NCBI GenBank assembly: GCA_029249345.1
Contig: JAQWHM010000001.1
Location: 186,001 to 250,000, forward strand
DNA length: 64,000 nt
Direction of reading: 5' to 3'
DNA from: UBA10348 sp002469915
GTDB taxonomy: Bacteria > Bacteroidota > Rhodothermia > Rhodothermales > UBA10348
Each line of letters opens with the position of its first letter. Position 1 is the stretch's first letter. The notes beneath the pieces were generated by a model. It ran no database searches and was not told where the DNA came from. It saw nothing but the letters and a program-made list of their open reading frames with translations. A program made the translations under genes and the position numbers. Positions 25,563 to 33,692 of the stretch are shown here, in pieces.

Positions 25563-28500
25563 TCAGGTTCTACCGTGGCAATGCTTGTATTTCTTGCCGC
25601 TACCGCACGGGCAAGAATCATTACGACCCACTTTATCATTGGCCGTAACTGGAGTGGCTTTGGCGCTAGGGTCTTTACTAGCTGCGTTATTTCCGCTACC
25701 ACCGGACACTCCGTAAGACGGGGAAGCTACATCTTTCTTTGTCTGAGCTTTTCGCGGATCGAGCCTACGAGGAGCGGATCGACGAGATTGATCGCTTTGC
25801 TGATTCACAAGCGGACCGCTTTTGAATACAAACGAGACCACTTCTTCGTTGATCACTTCGATCATTTCGGCGAATAACTTAAACGCCTCCATTTTGTACT
25901 CAACCAGTGGATCACGTTGCCCATAAGCGCGCAGTCCAATACCCTCTTTAACCTCATCTAGGTTGCGAAGGTGTTCAGTCCAGTGAGAATCAATCAGTGA
26001 AAGGGAAGCAACGCGCTCAAGCGCATCATTTACTTCCTGTCCTTCCGATTCAATGGCTACTTCGATTGGTACTACGGCTCGCATTACGCGCCGTCCGTCC
26101 GTGAAGTCGACGTAGACTTTTTCTGGCTTATTTTCTGCATCGCTGGCCGCTACTTGCTGCATGCTCTCGAGAAAAGGTCGCGCCAAAGCCGCTCTCTTGT
26201 TCTCGTACATGGCTACAGCGTCAGCAAAGATTTTCTCGGCAACACCGTCATCTCCCATCTTATGGAAGGTTTCGAGATCCATGTCGAAGTCCAATGCCAA
26301 CAGTCGAAGGAGATCTTCCTTCAATCCGTCCACATCGCCATCGCCGTGATGCGTATTGACAAGTCGATCAATGATCTGTCTCAACTGGTCTTCGATATCT
26401 CCTGCCAGGCGCTCCCCGTTCAGGGCATGGTTACGCCGATCATATATCACATGTCGCTGGGCATTCAATACATCATCATATTCAAGCTGACGCTTTCGAA
26501 TACCAAAGTTGTTCTGCTCCACCTTACCCTGAGCGCGTTCAATACTTTTGTTCACCCACGGATGCGTAATGACGGCACCCTCTTCGAGGTTTAAGCGATC
26601 CATGACCTTGGCCACACGATCAGAACTGAACATACGCATCAGGTTATCGTCCAGAGAGATGTAGAACTGGCTCACGCCCGGATCTCCCTGACGACCGCTT
26701 CTACCACGAAGCTGAAGATCAATGCGCCTACTTTCATGTCGTTCAGTGCCAATAATGGCAAGACCACCCGCTTCAATGACGCCCGCTCCAAGCTTAATAT
26801 CCGTACCACGACCGGCCATGTTCGTCGCAATAGTTACGGCACCCTTCTGACCAGCCTCGGCCACGATTAGGGACTCCGCTTTTACTCGGTCTCGCTTAGC
26901 GTTCAACACATTGTGCTTGATACCTGCTCGAGTAAGCAGTCGGGAATACGTCTCAGAAGCTTCCACACTGACCGTACCCACGAGGATAGGCTGTCCTTTC
27001 GCGTTGTACTCTCTAATCTTTTCGATTACGGCATTCAGTTTCTCGCGTTTGGTCCGGTACACCAAATCATCCAAGTCCTGACGCTGGATAGGGCGATTCG
27101 TCGGTACGACGACTACCTCCATTTCGTAGATCTTGAAAAACTCTTCCGCTTCGGTTTCGGCTGTTCCGGTCATCCCGGCCAGCTTGTGATACATACGGAA
27201 GTAATTCTGGAGCGTGATCGTGGCATACGTCTGCGTCGCTGCCTGAATCTTAACGCCCTCTTTGGCCTCAATCGCCTGATGAAGCCCGTCCGAATATCGG
27301 CGACCCGACAACACACGACCCGTGTGCTCGTCAACGATCATAATCTTGCCTTCCTGAACGATGTACTCCGCATCCTTTTCAAATAGGATGTAGGCCTTCA
27401 AGAGCTGCTCAATAGCATGAAGGCGAGCTGCAGCTGCTGAATACTCCGTATAGAAATTACGTTTCTTCTCTGCTAGCTCGTTTTTCATGACCCGAAGATC
27501 ATTTTCAAGCTTATTGGCCCGCTTGTCCTCGGTCAAAGCCGTATCTGCATCGAGAGCTTCCGTAATCTCTTTCGTCCGCCGCTCGTGCTCTCCGTCTAAA
27601 CTAGCTACCAGTTCTCCCAGATCAGGAAGAACAAACAACGTCTCATCCTGTCCGGATGCTCGACCGATATACTGTCGGCCTTGCTCACTCAATTCAATGG
27701 AGCGCTGCTTCTCTTCGTACGCGAAGTGCAGCTCTGCATCGACAATGGGCATATTCTTCGCGTTGTCCTGCAGATACAGATATTCGGTCTTTTGTCGAAG
27801 TTGCTCGACACCAGGCTCCTGTAGAACCTTCCTTAGTTTTTTGTTCTTGGGAAAAGCACGATGAGCTCTTAGTAGAGCCAGACCGGCTTCACTTTCGAAT
27901 TGCGAAGCCGTTTTGTTGTCACCGGCATCGATCGATTCATCTCGCTGAGCCAATAATTTTTCAGCTTTCGAGACAAATCCAGCAGCTAGTTTTTGCTGGG
28001 AATAAACCAGCTTCTCAACCGTGCTTTTGAATTCGTGAAACTGAGTCTCATCAGACTGAGGAACAGGTCCTGAAATGATCAACGGGGTTCGAGCCTCATC
28101 AATCAATACAGAATCGACCTCATCTACGATTGCAAAGTGGTGACCACGCTGCTGTAATTGGGCCGGATCGTTCACAAACGAGTTATCTCTCAGATAATCA
28201 AATCCGTACTCATTGTTGGTGCCGTACGTGATATCAGCTAAATAAGCTTTGGTACGTCCTTCCGTATGAGGTTCATATTTGTCAATTACATCCCAAGTGA
28301 GACCCAGGAATTCGTATACCGGACCCATCCATTGAGCGTCACGCTCTGCGAGATAGGGGTTAACGGTAATCAGATGAACGCCCTGACCTGCTAGTGCGTT
28401 GAGATATACTGGAGCAATCGCAACGAGGGTTTTTCCTTCCCCGGTTTTCATTTCTGAGATGTTACCGCCGTGCATGGCGACTCCACCCAACAATTGGACA

Positions 28501-28952
28501 TCGTAGGGAATCATGTCCCACTTGACCGTCGTTCCGCCGGCTTCCCACTCTTTGCCCACCATTCGACGACACGCGTCTTTGGCTACTGCAAACGCTTCTG
28601 GCAGTATTTCGAGAAGCGTATCCTCCAATGTGGTATACCACTCAGCTTCAAGATCGTCTAACTCGTCGTAGAGATCTTGACGCTCGTTTGCAGACATAGT
28701 GTGCTCACCACCCTCGTCTTCTGACACGAGACGTTCCTTTAACTGCCGGAAGATATCATCCCTATCCGACTCAATACCGCTGAGAGACTCACCGATACGG
28801 CCACGGAATTCCTCCGTTTTAGCCTGCAACTGTTCATCAGTGAGCGATGCCAGCTTGTCGTATTCCACATTAATCTGTTCTACGACGGGCCAGAGCTTAT
28901 TGAGAGACCGTTCCCGGTTATCTCCGAAAATCTTTTTTAATAGATTGAGCAT
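25563..28952 (-). CDS. secA: Preprotein translocase ATPase SecA (long form)
   Basis: SecA drives unfolded preproteins through SecYEG with ATP. At 1129 residues it is about 230 longer than E. coli SecA; the extra length is a charged helical insert in the preprotein-binding region (about residues 290-520), as seen in Bacteroidota. Walker A lies in MKTGEGKTLVA, Walker B in VDEVDSVLIDEARTPLIISG, and the second nucleotide domain has TNMAGRGTDIKLG and RGRSGRQGDPG. The C-terminus, after a Ser/Ala/Lys-rich linker, ends in the zinc-binding CPCGSGKKYKHCHG. It is transcribed from a 306-bp region shared with porQ. Confidence 0.97.
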   Translation of the reverse strand: MLNLLKKIFGDNRERSLNKLWPVVEQINVEYDKLASLTDEQLQAKTEEFRGRIGESLSGIESDRDDIFRQLKERLVSEDEGGEHTMSANERQDLYDELDDLEAEWYTTLEDTLLEILPEAFAVAKDACRRMVGKEWEAGGTTVKWDMIPYDVQLLGGVAMHGGNISEMKTGEGKTLVAIAPVYLNALAGQGVHLITVNPYLAERDAQWMGPVYEFLGLTWDVIDKYEPHTEGRTKAYLADITYGTNNEYGFDYLRDNSFVNDPAQLQQRGHHFAIVDEVDSVLIDEARTPLIISGPVPQSDETQFHEFKSTVEKLVYSQQKLAAGFVSKAEKLLAQRDESIDAGDNKTASQFESEAGLALLRAHRAFPKNKKLRKVLQEPGVEQLRQKTEYLYLQDNAKNMPIVDAELHFAYEEKQRSIELSEQGRQYIGRASGQDETLFVLPDLGELVASLDGEHERRTKEITEALDADTALTEDKRANKLENDLRVMKNELAEKKRNFYTEYSAAAARLHAIEQLLKAYILFEKDAEYIVQEGKIMIVDEHTGRVLSGRRYSDGLHQAIEAKEGVKIQAATQTYATITLQNYFRMYHKLAGMTGTAETEAEEFFKIYEMEVVVVPTNRPIQRQDLDDLVYRTKREKLNAVIEKIREYNAKGQPILVGTVSVEASETYSRLLTRAGIKHNVLNAKRDRVKAESLIVAEAGQKGAVTIATNMAGRGTDIKLGAGVIEAGGLAIIGTERHESRRIDLQLRGRSGRQGDPGVSQFYISLDDNLMRMFSSDRVAKVMDRLNLEEGAVITHPWVNKSIERAQGKVEQNNFGIRKRQLEYDDVLNAQRHVIYDRRNHALNGERLAGDIEDQLRQIIDRLVNTHHGDGDVDGLKEDLLRLLALDFDMDLETFHKMGDDGVAEKIFADAVAMYENKRAALARPFLESMQQVAASDAENKPEKVYVDFTDGRRVMRAVVPIEVAIESEGQEVNDALERVASLSLIDSHWTEHLRNLDEVKEGIGLRAYGQRDPLVEYKMEAFKLFAEMIEVINEEVVSFVFKSGPLVNQQSDQSRRSAPRRLDPRKAQTKKDVASPSYGVSGGSGNNAASKDPSAKATPVTANDKVGRNDSCPCGSGKKYKHCHGRT

Positions 28953-29258
28953 ATTCAGAAATTTGTGCGCGAGGCGTTACTTCCGGGTAAAACCGGGTCC
29001 CCTGCGTGGGTCCCTGTCCTACTATTAAATGTACTTGTCCTATCCTACTTCTCACGCCTCGTTGAGGGGCATCGTTCCCCTAATTTCGGGTATTCTTGGT
29101 TCGTTCTCATATTTTTACGCAGAAAAGTTAACAATACCAATTCAGATCAAGGAAACCGACTCCCCGCTAGGTCATTCTTCGTGATGGCGCACCCAACAAG
29201 AACCCTCAACTGATCTTGATTGTAGAAGCTATTTACAATCCACAAGGCATCAGTCAGA
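28953..29258. other. Intergenic region between secA and porQ, divergent control region
   Basis: This 306-bp stretch has no plausible gene. On the minus strand it is the secA leader, with a short hairpin AGGGG-N7-CCCCT near 29064-29080. I see only partial -10 matches (TATTTTTA, TATTCTTG). Near porQ it contains the inverted repeat listed at 29218-29240. Confidence 0.4.
29218..29240. promoter_or_regulatory. Inverted repeat upstream of porQ, candidate operator
   Basis: GATTGTA (29218-29224) and TACAATC (29234-29240) are exact reverse complements with a 9-base spacer, ending 18 bp before the porQ start. It could bind a dimeric regulator or fold in the mRNA leader. Confidence 0.35.
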
Positions 29259-30269
29259 ATGCCCAATCACAACTGCATGCATCGTACCGGAACACGTTTT
29301 GTTAAGCTGAAAGCACTCATCTTTGTGTTTTTAGTCCTCATTGCAGGTTCGGACGATTCTGTCGGACAGATTGAATCGACGGCGTTCTCCGTTCTACAGA
29401 TGGATGCTTCGGCTCGCTCCGCTGCCCTCGGCGGTTCTTCTTCTGCCCTTTTGGACCCCAATTCAAGCGTTCTATTTGCCAATCCGGCCTTGCTTCGTGC
29501 CTCTGCGGATGGTCGATTGGAGTTTTCCTATCTCAATCACCTCTCAGATATCAATGCAGGCTGGTTATCCTATGGCCGGCAGGTAGATTCGCTGGCCACA
29601 TTTGCCGTTGGCCTCCGTTATCTGTCCTTTGGTTCGTTTGATGAGAGGGATGTGCTAGGTGACAAAGTAGGCACGTTTGGTGCCTCAGATGTCTCACTTA
29701 CGTTTGGCGCCTCGAGGCCTTGGCGCTCGGCTCTGCATTACGGTGCTTCTTTGGAAGTAGTGCGCTCTTCAGTGGCCTCTAATGCCGCTTCTGCTGTGGC
29801 TCTATCCGCAGGAATTACCATGCATGATGAACAAAGCGGCATGACCTATTCTGCTTCCGTGCATCACGCAGGGTTGGTGCTTTCTTCTATAGGAAGGCGT
29901 AAAGATGATCTGCCTACGGACCTACGCTTCGGTGCCACCAAGAAACTGGCCCACCTCCCCTTATTGGTTTCCGTCACCGCTTATCGTCTGCATCAGCTCG
30001 ACGGTGGCCCCGAAGGCAGTGGATCGGTATCCAACGTGCTGCACCACTTGAAGCTTGCTGGTGAATTTCAGTTCAGCAAGGCGTTTCAAGTGCGCTTTGG
30101 TTATGACCATCGCAAACATGACGCATTAAAGGTGAAATCCAGGCTAGACATGGCCGGGTTCAGCACAGGATTTGGAATCGCCCTATCTCGAATAGGAGTT
30201 GACTATTCGTTCAATTCTTGGTCTTCGCTCGGTGCGTTGCACCGGTTTACGATTGTCAGCAGTATCTAA
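29259..30269 (+). CDS. porQ: PorQ-like outer-membrane beta-barrel protein (type IX secretion)
   Basis: The 336-residue protein has a signal peptide (hydrophobic stretch KLKALIFVFLVLIAG, cut near SVGQ) and a mature part made of alternating strands, as in FadL-like barrels. The N-terminal block FSVLQMDASARSAALGGSSSALLDPNSSVLFANPALL is the hallmark of PorQ/PorV proteins, and YGRQVDSLATFAVGLRYLSFGSFDERD followed by an F-A-S-D segment matches PorQ best. In the type IX system PorQ is an outer-membrane accessory subunit linked to the shuttle and attachment complex. The start could also be the ATG at 29277. It converges on the PH-domain gene with 6 bp between stops. Confidence 0.82.
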   Translation: MPNHNCMHRTGTRFVKLKALIFVFLVLIAGSDDSVGQIESTAFSVLQMDASARSAALGGSSSALLDPNSSVLFANPALLRASADGRLEFSYLNHLSDINAGWLSYGRQVDSLATFAVGLRYLSFGSFDERDVLGDKVGTFGASDVSLTFGASRPWRSALHYGASLEVVRSSVASNAASAVALSAGITMHDEQSGMTYSASVHHAGLVLSSIGRRKDDLPTDLRFGATKKLAHLPLLVSVTAYRLHQLDGGPEGSGSVSNVLHHLKLAGEFQFSKAFQVRFGYDHRKHDALKVKSRLDMAGFSTGFGIALSRIGVDYSFNSWSSLGALHRFTIVSSI

Positions 30270-30275
30270 TTAGAC

Positions 30276-30806
30276 CTATTTGTCTTTGCTGGCTATCTCT
30301 TTCAAGGTGTCTCGAATCTCTCGCAAAAGTGTAAGGGAATCATCAGGATTAGAGGTGGGCTGAACCGCCTCATCCGTGGTGCTCTTAAGGAGATCTCTTT
30401 GTTTGAGAACCGCATCCCGGAATTGCTCGACATCCGTAATACCATACAGTTTGACCAGTGCCCCTTGACTGGACTGACCTGCTGTTTCTACGGTCAAAGA
30501 ATGCACCTTGAAATAGCGCATCAGCGGGCCTTGAACGAGACCGAGATCCGTAATCTTATCCAAGGGTATGGTTTTCTCTGAACGAACTATCATCCCCTTT
30601 TTAACGATAAGCGTCCGATCGGTCAGCACGCATTCGAGTCTATCCAAGTATCTACCTGTGATCCACATCCCCAGGATATACCAAACGAGAATTAATGGGA
30701 TACCGGCAATAGTCACAAACAGAATCCAAATGCCGCCCATCAACCAATATTTGCGCACATCAGGGTTGAATTCGGCTCTCTTCAAAATTGCAGGTTGTAC
30801 AGACAT
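30276..30806 (-). CDS. PH-domain (bPH2/DUF304) membrane protein
   Basis: The 176-residue protein has two membrane segments joined as a hairpin (about residues 20-37 and 38-52, WLMGGIWILFVTIAGIPLILVWYILGM), then a bacterial pleckstrin-homology domain (bPH2, about 55-130) with LTDRTLIVKKGMIVRSEKTIPLDKITDLGLVQGPLMR, typical of YdbT/YdbS-like proteins. The C-terminal part is charged and probably helical. Function of this family is poorly known. It starts 8 bp after the stop of the degenerate recombinase, so they are cotranscribed, a pairing I cannot explain. Confidence 0.85.
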   Translation of the reverse strand: MSVQPAILKRAEFNPDVRKYWLMGGIWILFVTIAGIPLILVWYILGMWITGRYLDRLECVLTDRTLIVKKGMIVRSEKTIPLDKITDLGLVQGPLMRYFKVHSLTVETAGQSSQGALVKLYGITDVEQFRDAVLKQRDLLKSTTDEAVQPTSNPDDSLTLLREIRDTLKEIASKDK

Positions 30807-30814
30807 AAAACGAA

Positions 30815-31759
30815 TTACTTTTCTTTATGCAGGTCTTGTTGTCGGTAATAGATCATAGTGGTATCGAGCGTCCCATGACGCATGCGTTCGCGTACATTTT
30901 CGACACTCATTCCATCATTCAACCATAATAAGGCTGCTGTATGAGTTAAGCTATGAGGAGAAATACCGGGTCGTTTAATATCAGCGGAATTCAAATGATG
31001 ATTTATTCTGCTTCGCACCGATCGCGTGTTCAGCCTCTGCCCTTCACTTCTGTGTCCATGCGATACAAACAAAGCATCTTCTGGACGAATGCGCCCGCGT
31101 GTATCTAGGTAGAGCCTCAAGGCATCCATCACAGGTGGGTCAATAGGTACTTGCTGATCTTTAACCGTATGACCTTTCCCTTGAATTCGCAGATACCAAC
31201 CCATCAGAGTCTGTTCGAGGTCCCGTACATCCGCACGAACTATTTCAATTTCGCTTAAACCAGCAAATAACATGGTGAAGATGATGGCTCGATCTCGTTT
31301 GTCGATATCACTCTTTACACCCAGAGAAGACACCAGCTGCTCCACATCCAATTGCGTTAAAATACGTCTGGAGTGGGATTTCGGCCGTCTATTTCCTTTT
31401 ACTCCGCGAGCAGGATTATCTTTTAAAACACCGGAGTCCATCATAAACTGACAGAGCCGACGAACCGCAGTCAAATACGTTGAAACAGATACCTGATGTA
31501 AACCTTTCTCTTCCTTGAGATAGATTTTGTAGGCTTCGATATCCTTTGTTCTAAACAGGCAGGCGCCTTCACCTCGGGCAAACCAACGTTCAAATTCATT
31601 AAGGGAGCGGCGATAGGTGCCAACGGTCTCTTTACTCTTCTCGCTCAGATAGTCACGTAAAAAATCTTGAATGAGCCCACTGAGCTGCACAACAGAAACG
31701 TCAATACCCTTTTCGGTATCTAGATTTTCTTCTGCTTGAGAACCGGCTGAGTGAGCCAT
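30815..31759 (-). CDS. XerC/XerD-like tyrosine recombinase lacking both catalytic arginines
   Basis: The 314-residue protein has the full two-domain architecture: an N-terminal SAM-like core-binding domain (about 22-125, with QDFLRDYLSEKSKETVGTYRRSL) and a C-terminal catalytic domain (about 130-310). Aligning the known active site by eye: the first arginine of GLR is Ser169 (FAGLSEIEIV), Lys195 is kept (GKG), His269 is kept, the second arginine of HxLR is Thr272 (PHSLTHTAA), His295 is kept (RHGTLDTT) and the nucleophile Tyr304 is kept. Two changed arginines should abolish normal strand cleavage. The frame is intact over its whole length, so this is not simple decay. It heads an operon with the PH-domain gene. 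Confidence 0.85.
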   Translation of the reverse strand: MAHSAGSQAEENLDTEKGIDVSVVQLSGLIQDFLRDYLSEKSKETVGTYRRSLNEFERWFARGEGACLFRTKDIEAYKIYLKEEKGLHQVSVSTYLTAVRRLCQFMMDSGVLKDNPARGVKGNRRPKSHSRRILTQLDVEQLVSSLGVKSDIDKRDRAIIFTMLFAGLSEIEIVRADVRDLEQTLMGWYLRIQGKGHTVKDQQVPIDPPVMDALRLYLDTRGRIRPEDALFVSHGHRSEGQRLNTRSVRSRINHHLNSADIKRPGISPHSLTHTAALLWLNDGMSVENVRERMRHGTLDTTMIYYRQQDLHKEK

Positions 31760-31860
31760 GGCAGGTAAGCCAAAACGGCTATAGGTGTTGCGGACATCTT
31801 AATGAGTACCGTAATCGTTAAATGCCGGCTCCCTTCCCTTAAGGACGCACCTGAACATCG

Positions 31861-31881
31861 TAATGTCAATAACGGACATTA
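31861..31881. repeat. Inverted repeat between E2 and the recombinase-like gene
   Basis: TAATGTC (31861-31867) and GACATTA (31875-31881) are exact reverse complements with a 7-base spacer. It lies 28 bp after the E2 stop and 102 bp before the recombinase-like start. It could be a weak terminator or an operator. Confidence 0.35.
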
Positions 31882-31908
31882 ATTCCACCGCCAAAAACCA
31901 GAATCTGC

Positions 31909-33564
31909 CTAACGCAGTTCGCCGTCTGGACCAAAAGACTCCATCACATCGGTGTACCGTCTCAAGAACGATGATGCCATAGCCCCATCCACAATTCGGT
32001 GATCGTACGATAAAGACACGTACATCATGCTTCGAATTGCGATGGAATCACCGTGATCAGGATGTTCAATCACAACCGGTTTCTTTTTGATCGCTCCTGT
32101 AGCCAAAATGCCTACCTGAGGTTGGTTGATAATGGGCGTTCCCATAATCGAGCCCAATGAGCCTACATTCGTAACGGTGAACGTACCACCCTGAAGCTGG
32201 TCAGGAAGTAGTTTCTTGTTTCGCGCACGAACGGCCAAGTCGGAAGCTGCATGAGCGAGACCAACCACGTTCATCTGACCGGCGTTTCGGATGACTGGAG
32301 CCACAAGGCCCGTTTTTCCGATCGCAACGGCGATACCTACATGATATTCCTTGCGAACATGAATCTCCGAGTTATGAACGGAGGAGTTCATAATAGGGTG
32401 ATCTTTTAGTGCTTCTACCGCTGCATACACGAAAAAAGGCGTGTAGGTCAGCTTGATACCTTCTCTAGATAGAAAGGCATTTTTATTCGCTTCCCGAAAG
32501 CGGACCAAATTGGTCACATCAATTTCAGCGAATGAGGTAACGTGTGCAGATGTGGATTTCGAACGGACCATGTGCTCGGCAATGATCTGCCTCATGCGGT
32601 CCATTTTGATAATCTCTACTCTTCCGGCTCCATCCGTTACAATAGGAGACGGTTCGAAAGACACCTTAGCAGATGGAGCGACGCCAGTCAGTGCAGGTGC
32701 AGCTCCTCGGGTTTTCAGATAACCGATTACATCGGCTTTATTGATACGCCCTTCCCTTCCCGATCCTGAGATAGCTGACAACTCTGCTACTGAGAGTCCT
32801 TCCTTCTCGGCAATCGCTCTTACCAACGGTGAATAGAACTCACCAGCTGGTCCAGTTCTTGGAATAGGAGCACCATCTCCAGAATGGGCTGGAGCAGGGG
32901 CAGCGGCTACGGGCACAGCAGCCGGTGTTTGCGCCGGAGCCGGTGGAGTCGCAACCGGGGCAGCAATCACAGCACCCTGAGATGCTCCAATCACTGCAAT
33001 TCTGGTTCCTACGTCTACGGTTTCCCCTTCTTCGACTAGTATTTCCAAGACTGTTCCTGCGGCCGGAGCGGGCACTTCAGTGTCTACCTTATCGGTCGCA
33101 ATTTCCAATAGGGTCTCATCCAATTCGATGGAGTCGCCCACTTGCTTGGCCCAAGTCAGCACCGTGCCCTCCATAATACTCTCACCCATCTTGGGCATGA
33201 GCACGTCCACCGAAGCACCAGATGCTGCTGGAGCAGGTGCTGGGGCAGGCGTTGCGGCGACAACAGCTTCCGGTTCTGATACAGGAGCCGTCGCAGCAGG
33301 AGCTGCCTCAACCACTGCATCTACATCCGTTTCAATCACAGCGATTATCGTTCCTACATCCACCGTATCGCCAGCCTCAACCTTGATTTCGGCAAGCGTG
33401 CCTGCGGCAGGACTGGGCACTTCTGTGTCCACTTTGTCCGTACCAATCTCAAGGAGTGTCTCATCCAACTCGACGACATCGCCGACTTGCTTCATCCACT
33501 CGATGACGGTGCCTTCCGTGATGCTCTCGCCCATTTTGGGCATCGAAACTTCAACTTTGGCCAT
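31909..33564 (-). CDS. Dihydrolipoamide acyltransferase (E2) with two lipoyl domains
   Basis: E2 forms the core of a 2-oxoacid dehydrogenase complex and passes the acyl group from the lipoyl arm to CoA. The 551 residues show two lipoyl domains (about 1-77 and 117-195), each with the modified lysine in TDKVDTEVP, joined by Ala/Pro/Val-rich flexible linkers. An E1/E3-binding domain follows (about 240-280, YSPLVRAIAEKEGLSVAEL), then the catalytic domain (about 318-551) with SYDHRIVDGAMAS holding the catalytic His and Asp. The two lipoyl domains are near copies. The fused E1 gene (10391-12526) is the likely partner, so the substrate is probably branched-chain 2-oxoacids; pyruvate or 2-oxoglutarate are alternatives. 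Confidence 0.9.
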   Translation of the reverse strand: MAKVEVSMPKMGESITEGTVIEWMKQVGDVVELDETLLEIGTDKVDTEVPSPAAGTLAEIKVEAGDTVDVGTIIAVIETDVDAVVEAAPAATAPVSEPEAVVAATPAPAPAPAASGASVDVLMPKMGESIMEGTVLTWAKQVGDSIELDETLLEIATDKVDTEVPAPAAGTVLEILVEEGETVDVGTRIAVIGASQGAVIAAPVATPPAPAQTPAAVPVAAAPAPAHSGDGAPIPRTGPAGEFYSPLVRAIAEKEGLSVAELSAISGSGREGRINKADVIGYLKTRGAAPALTGVAPSAKVSFEPSPIVTDGAGRVEIIKMDRMRQIIAEHMVRSKSTSAHVTSFAEIDVTNLVRFREANKNAFLSREGIKLTYTPFFVYAAVEALKDHPIMNSSVHNSEIHVRKEYHVGIAVAIGKTGLVAPVIRNAGQMNVVGLAHAASDLAVRARNKKLLPDQLQGGTFTVTNVGSLGSIMGTPIINQPQVGILATGAIKKKPVVIEHPDHGDSIAIRSMMYVSLSYDHRIVDGAMASSFLRRYTDVMESFGPDGELR

Positions 33565-33639
33565 TTGAATCCAATCAGATTAAGGTGAGCCGGTCTCTTG
33601 AGCTCCGGCAGAAGAACGAGTACAGGTGGTTAGAATCGT

Positions 33640-33674
33640 ATGTGGGCGATCTGTTTCAAACAGATCGCCCACAT
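33640..33674 (-). terminator. Long perfect hairpin after hppA
   Basis: Arms 33640-33656 and 33658-33674 are exact reverse complements (17 bp around one central C; about 14 bp of stem with a 7-base loop in practice). It begins 19 bp after the hppA stop and lies before the E2 gene. There is no T-run on the minus strand, so it may act as an mRNA-stabilising or partial terminator hairpin. Confidence 0.6.
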
Positions 33675-33692
33675 CGCCTAAATAAAGATGGA

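Noticed and set aside
27656..28030. Plus-strand frames of 124-157 codons inside secA (for example 26913-27386 and 27656-28030)
   Set aside because: They are antisense shadows of a highly conserved gene and have no recognisable domain.
31861..31881. Possible dif-type recombination site beside the Xer-like gene
   Set aside because: The arms are only 7 bp with a 7-base spacer and do not resemble the 11-6-11 layout of dif.
32880..33350. Repeat array or CRISPR-like region
   Set aside because: The repetition is the two homologous lipoyl domains and alanine-rich linkers of E2; spacing and sequence are not CRISPR-like. No CRISPR array is present in the window.
33080..33568. Plus-strand 162-codon frame rich in Ala, Thr and Ser
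   Set aside because: It is the complement of the Ala/Pro/Val linkers and lipoyl domains of E2, whose codon bias keeps the antisense frame open.
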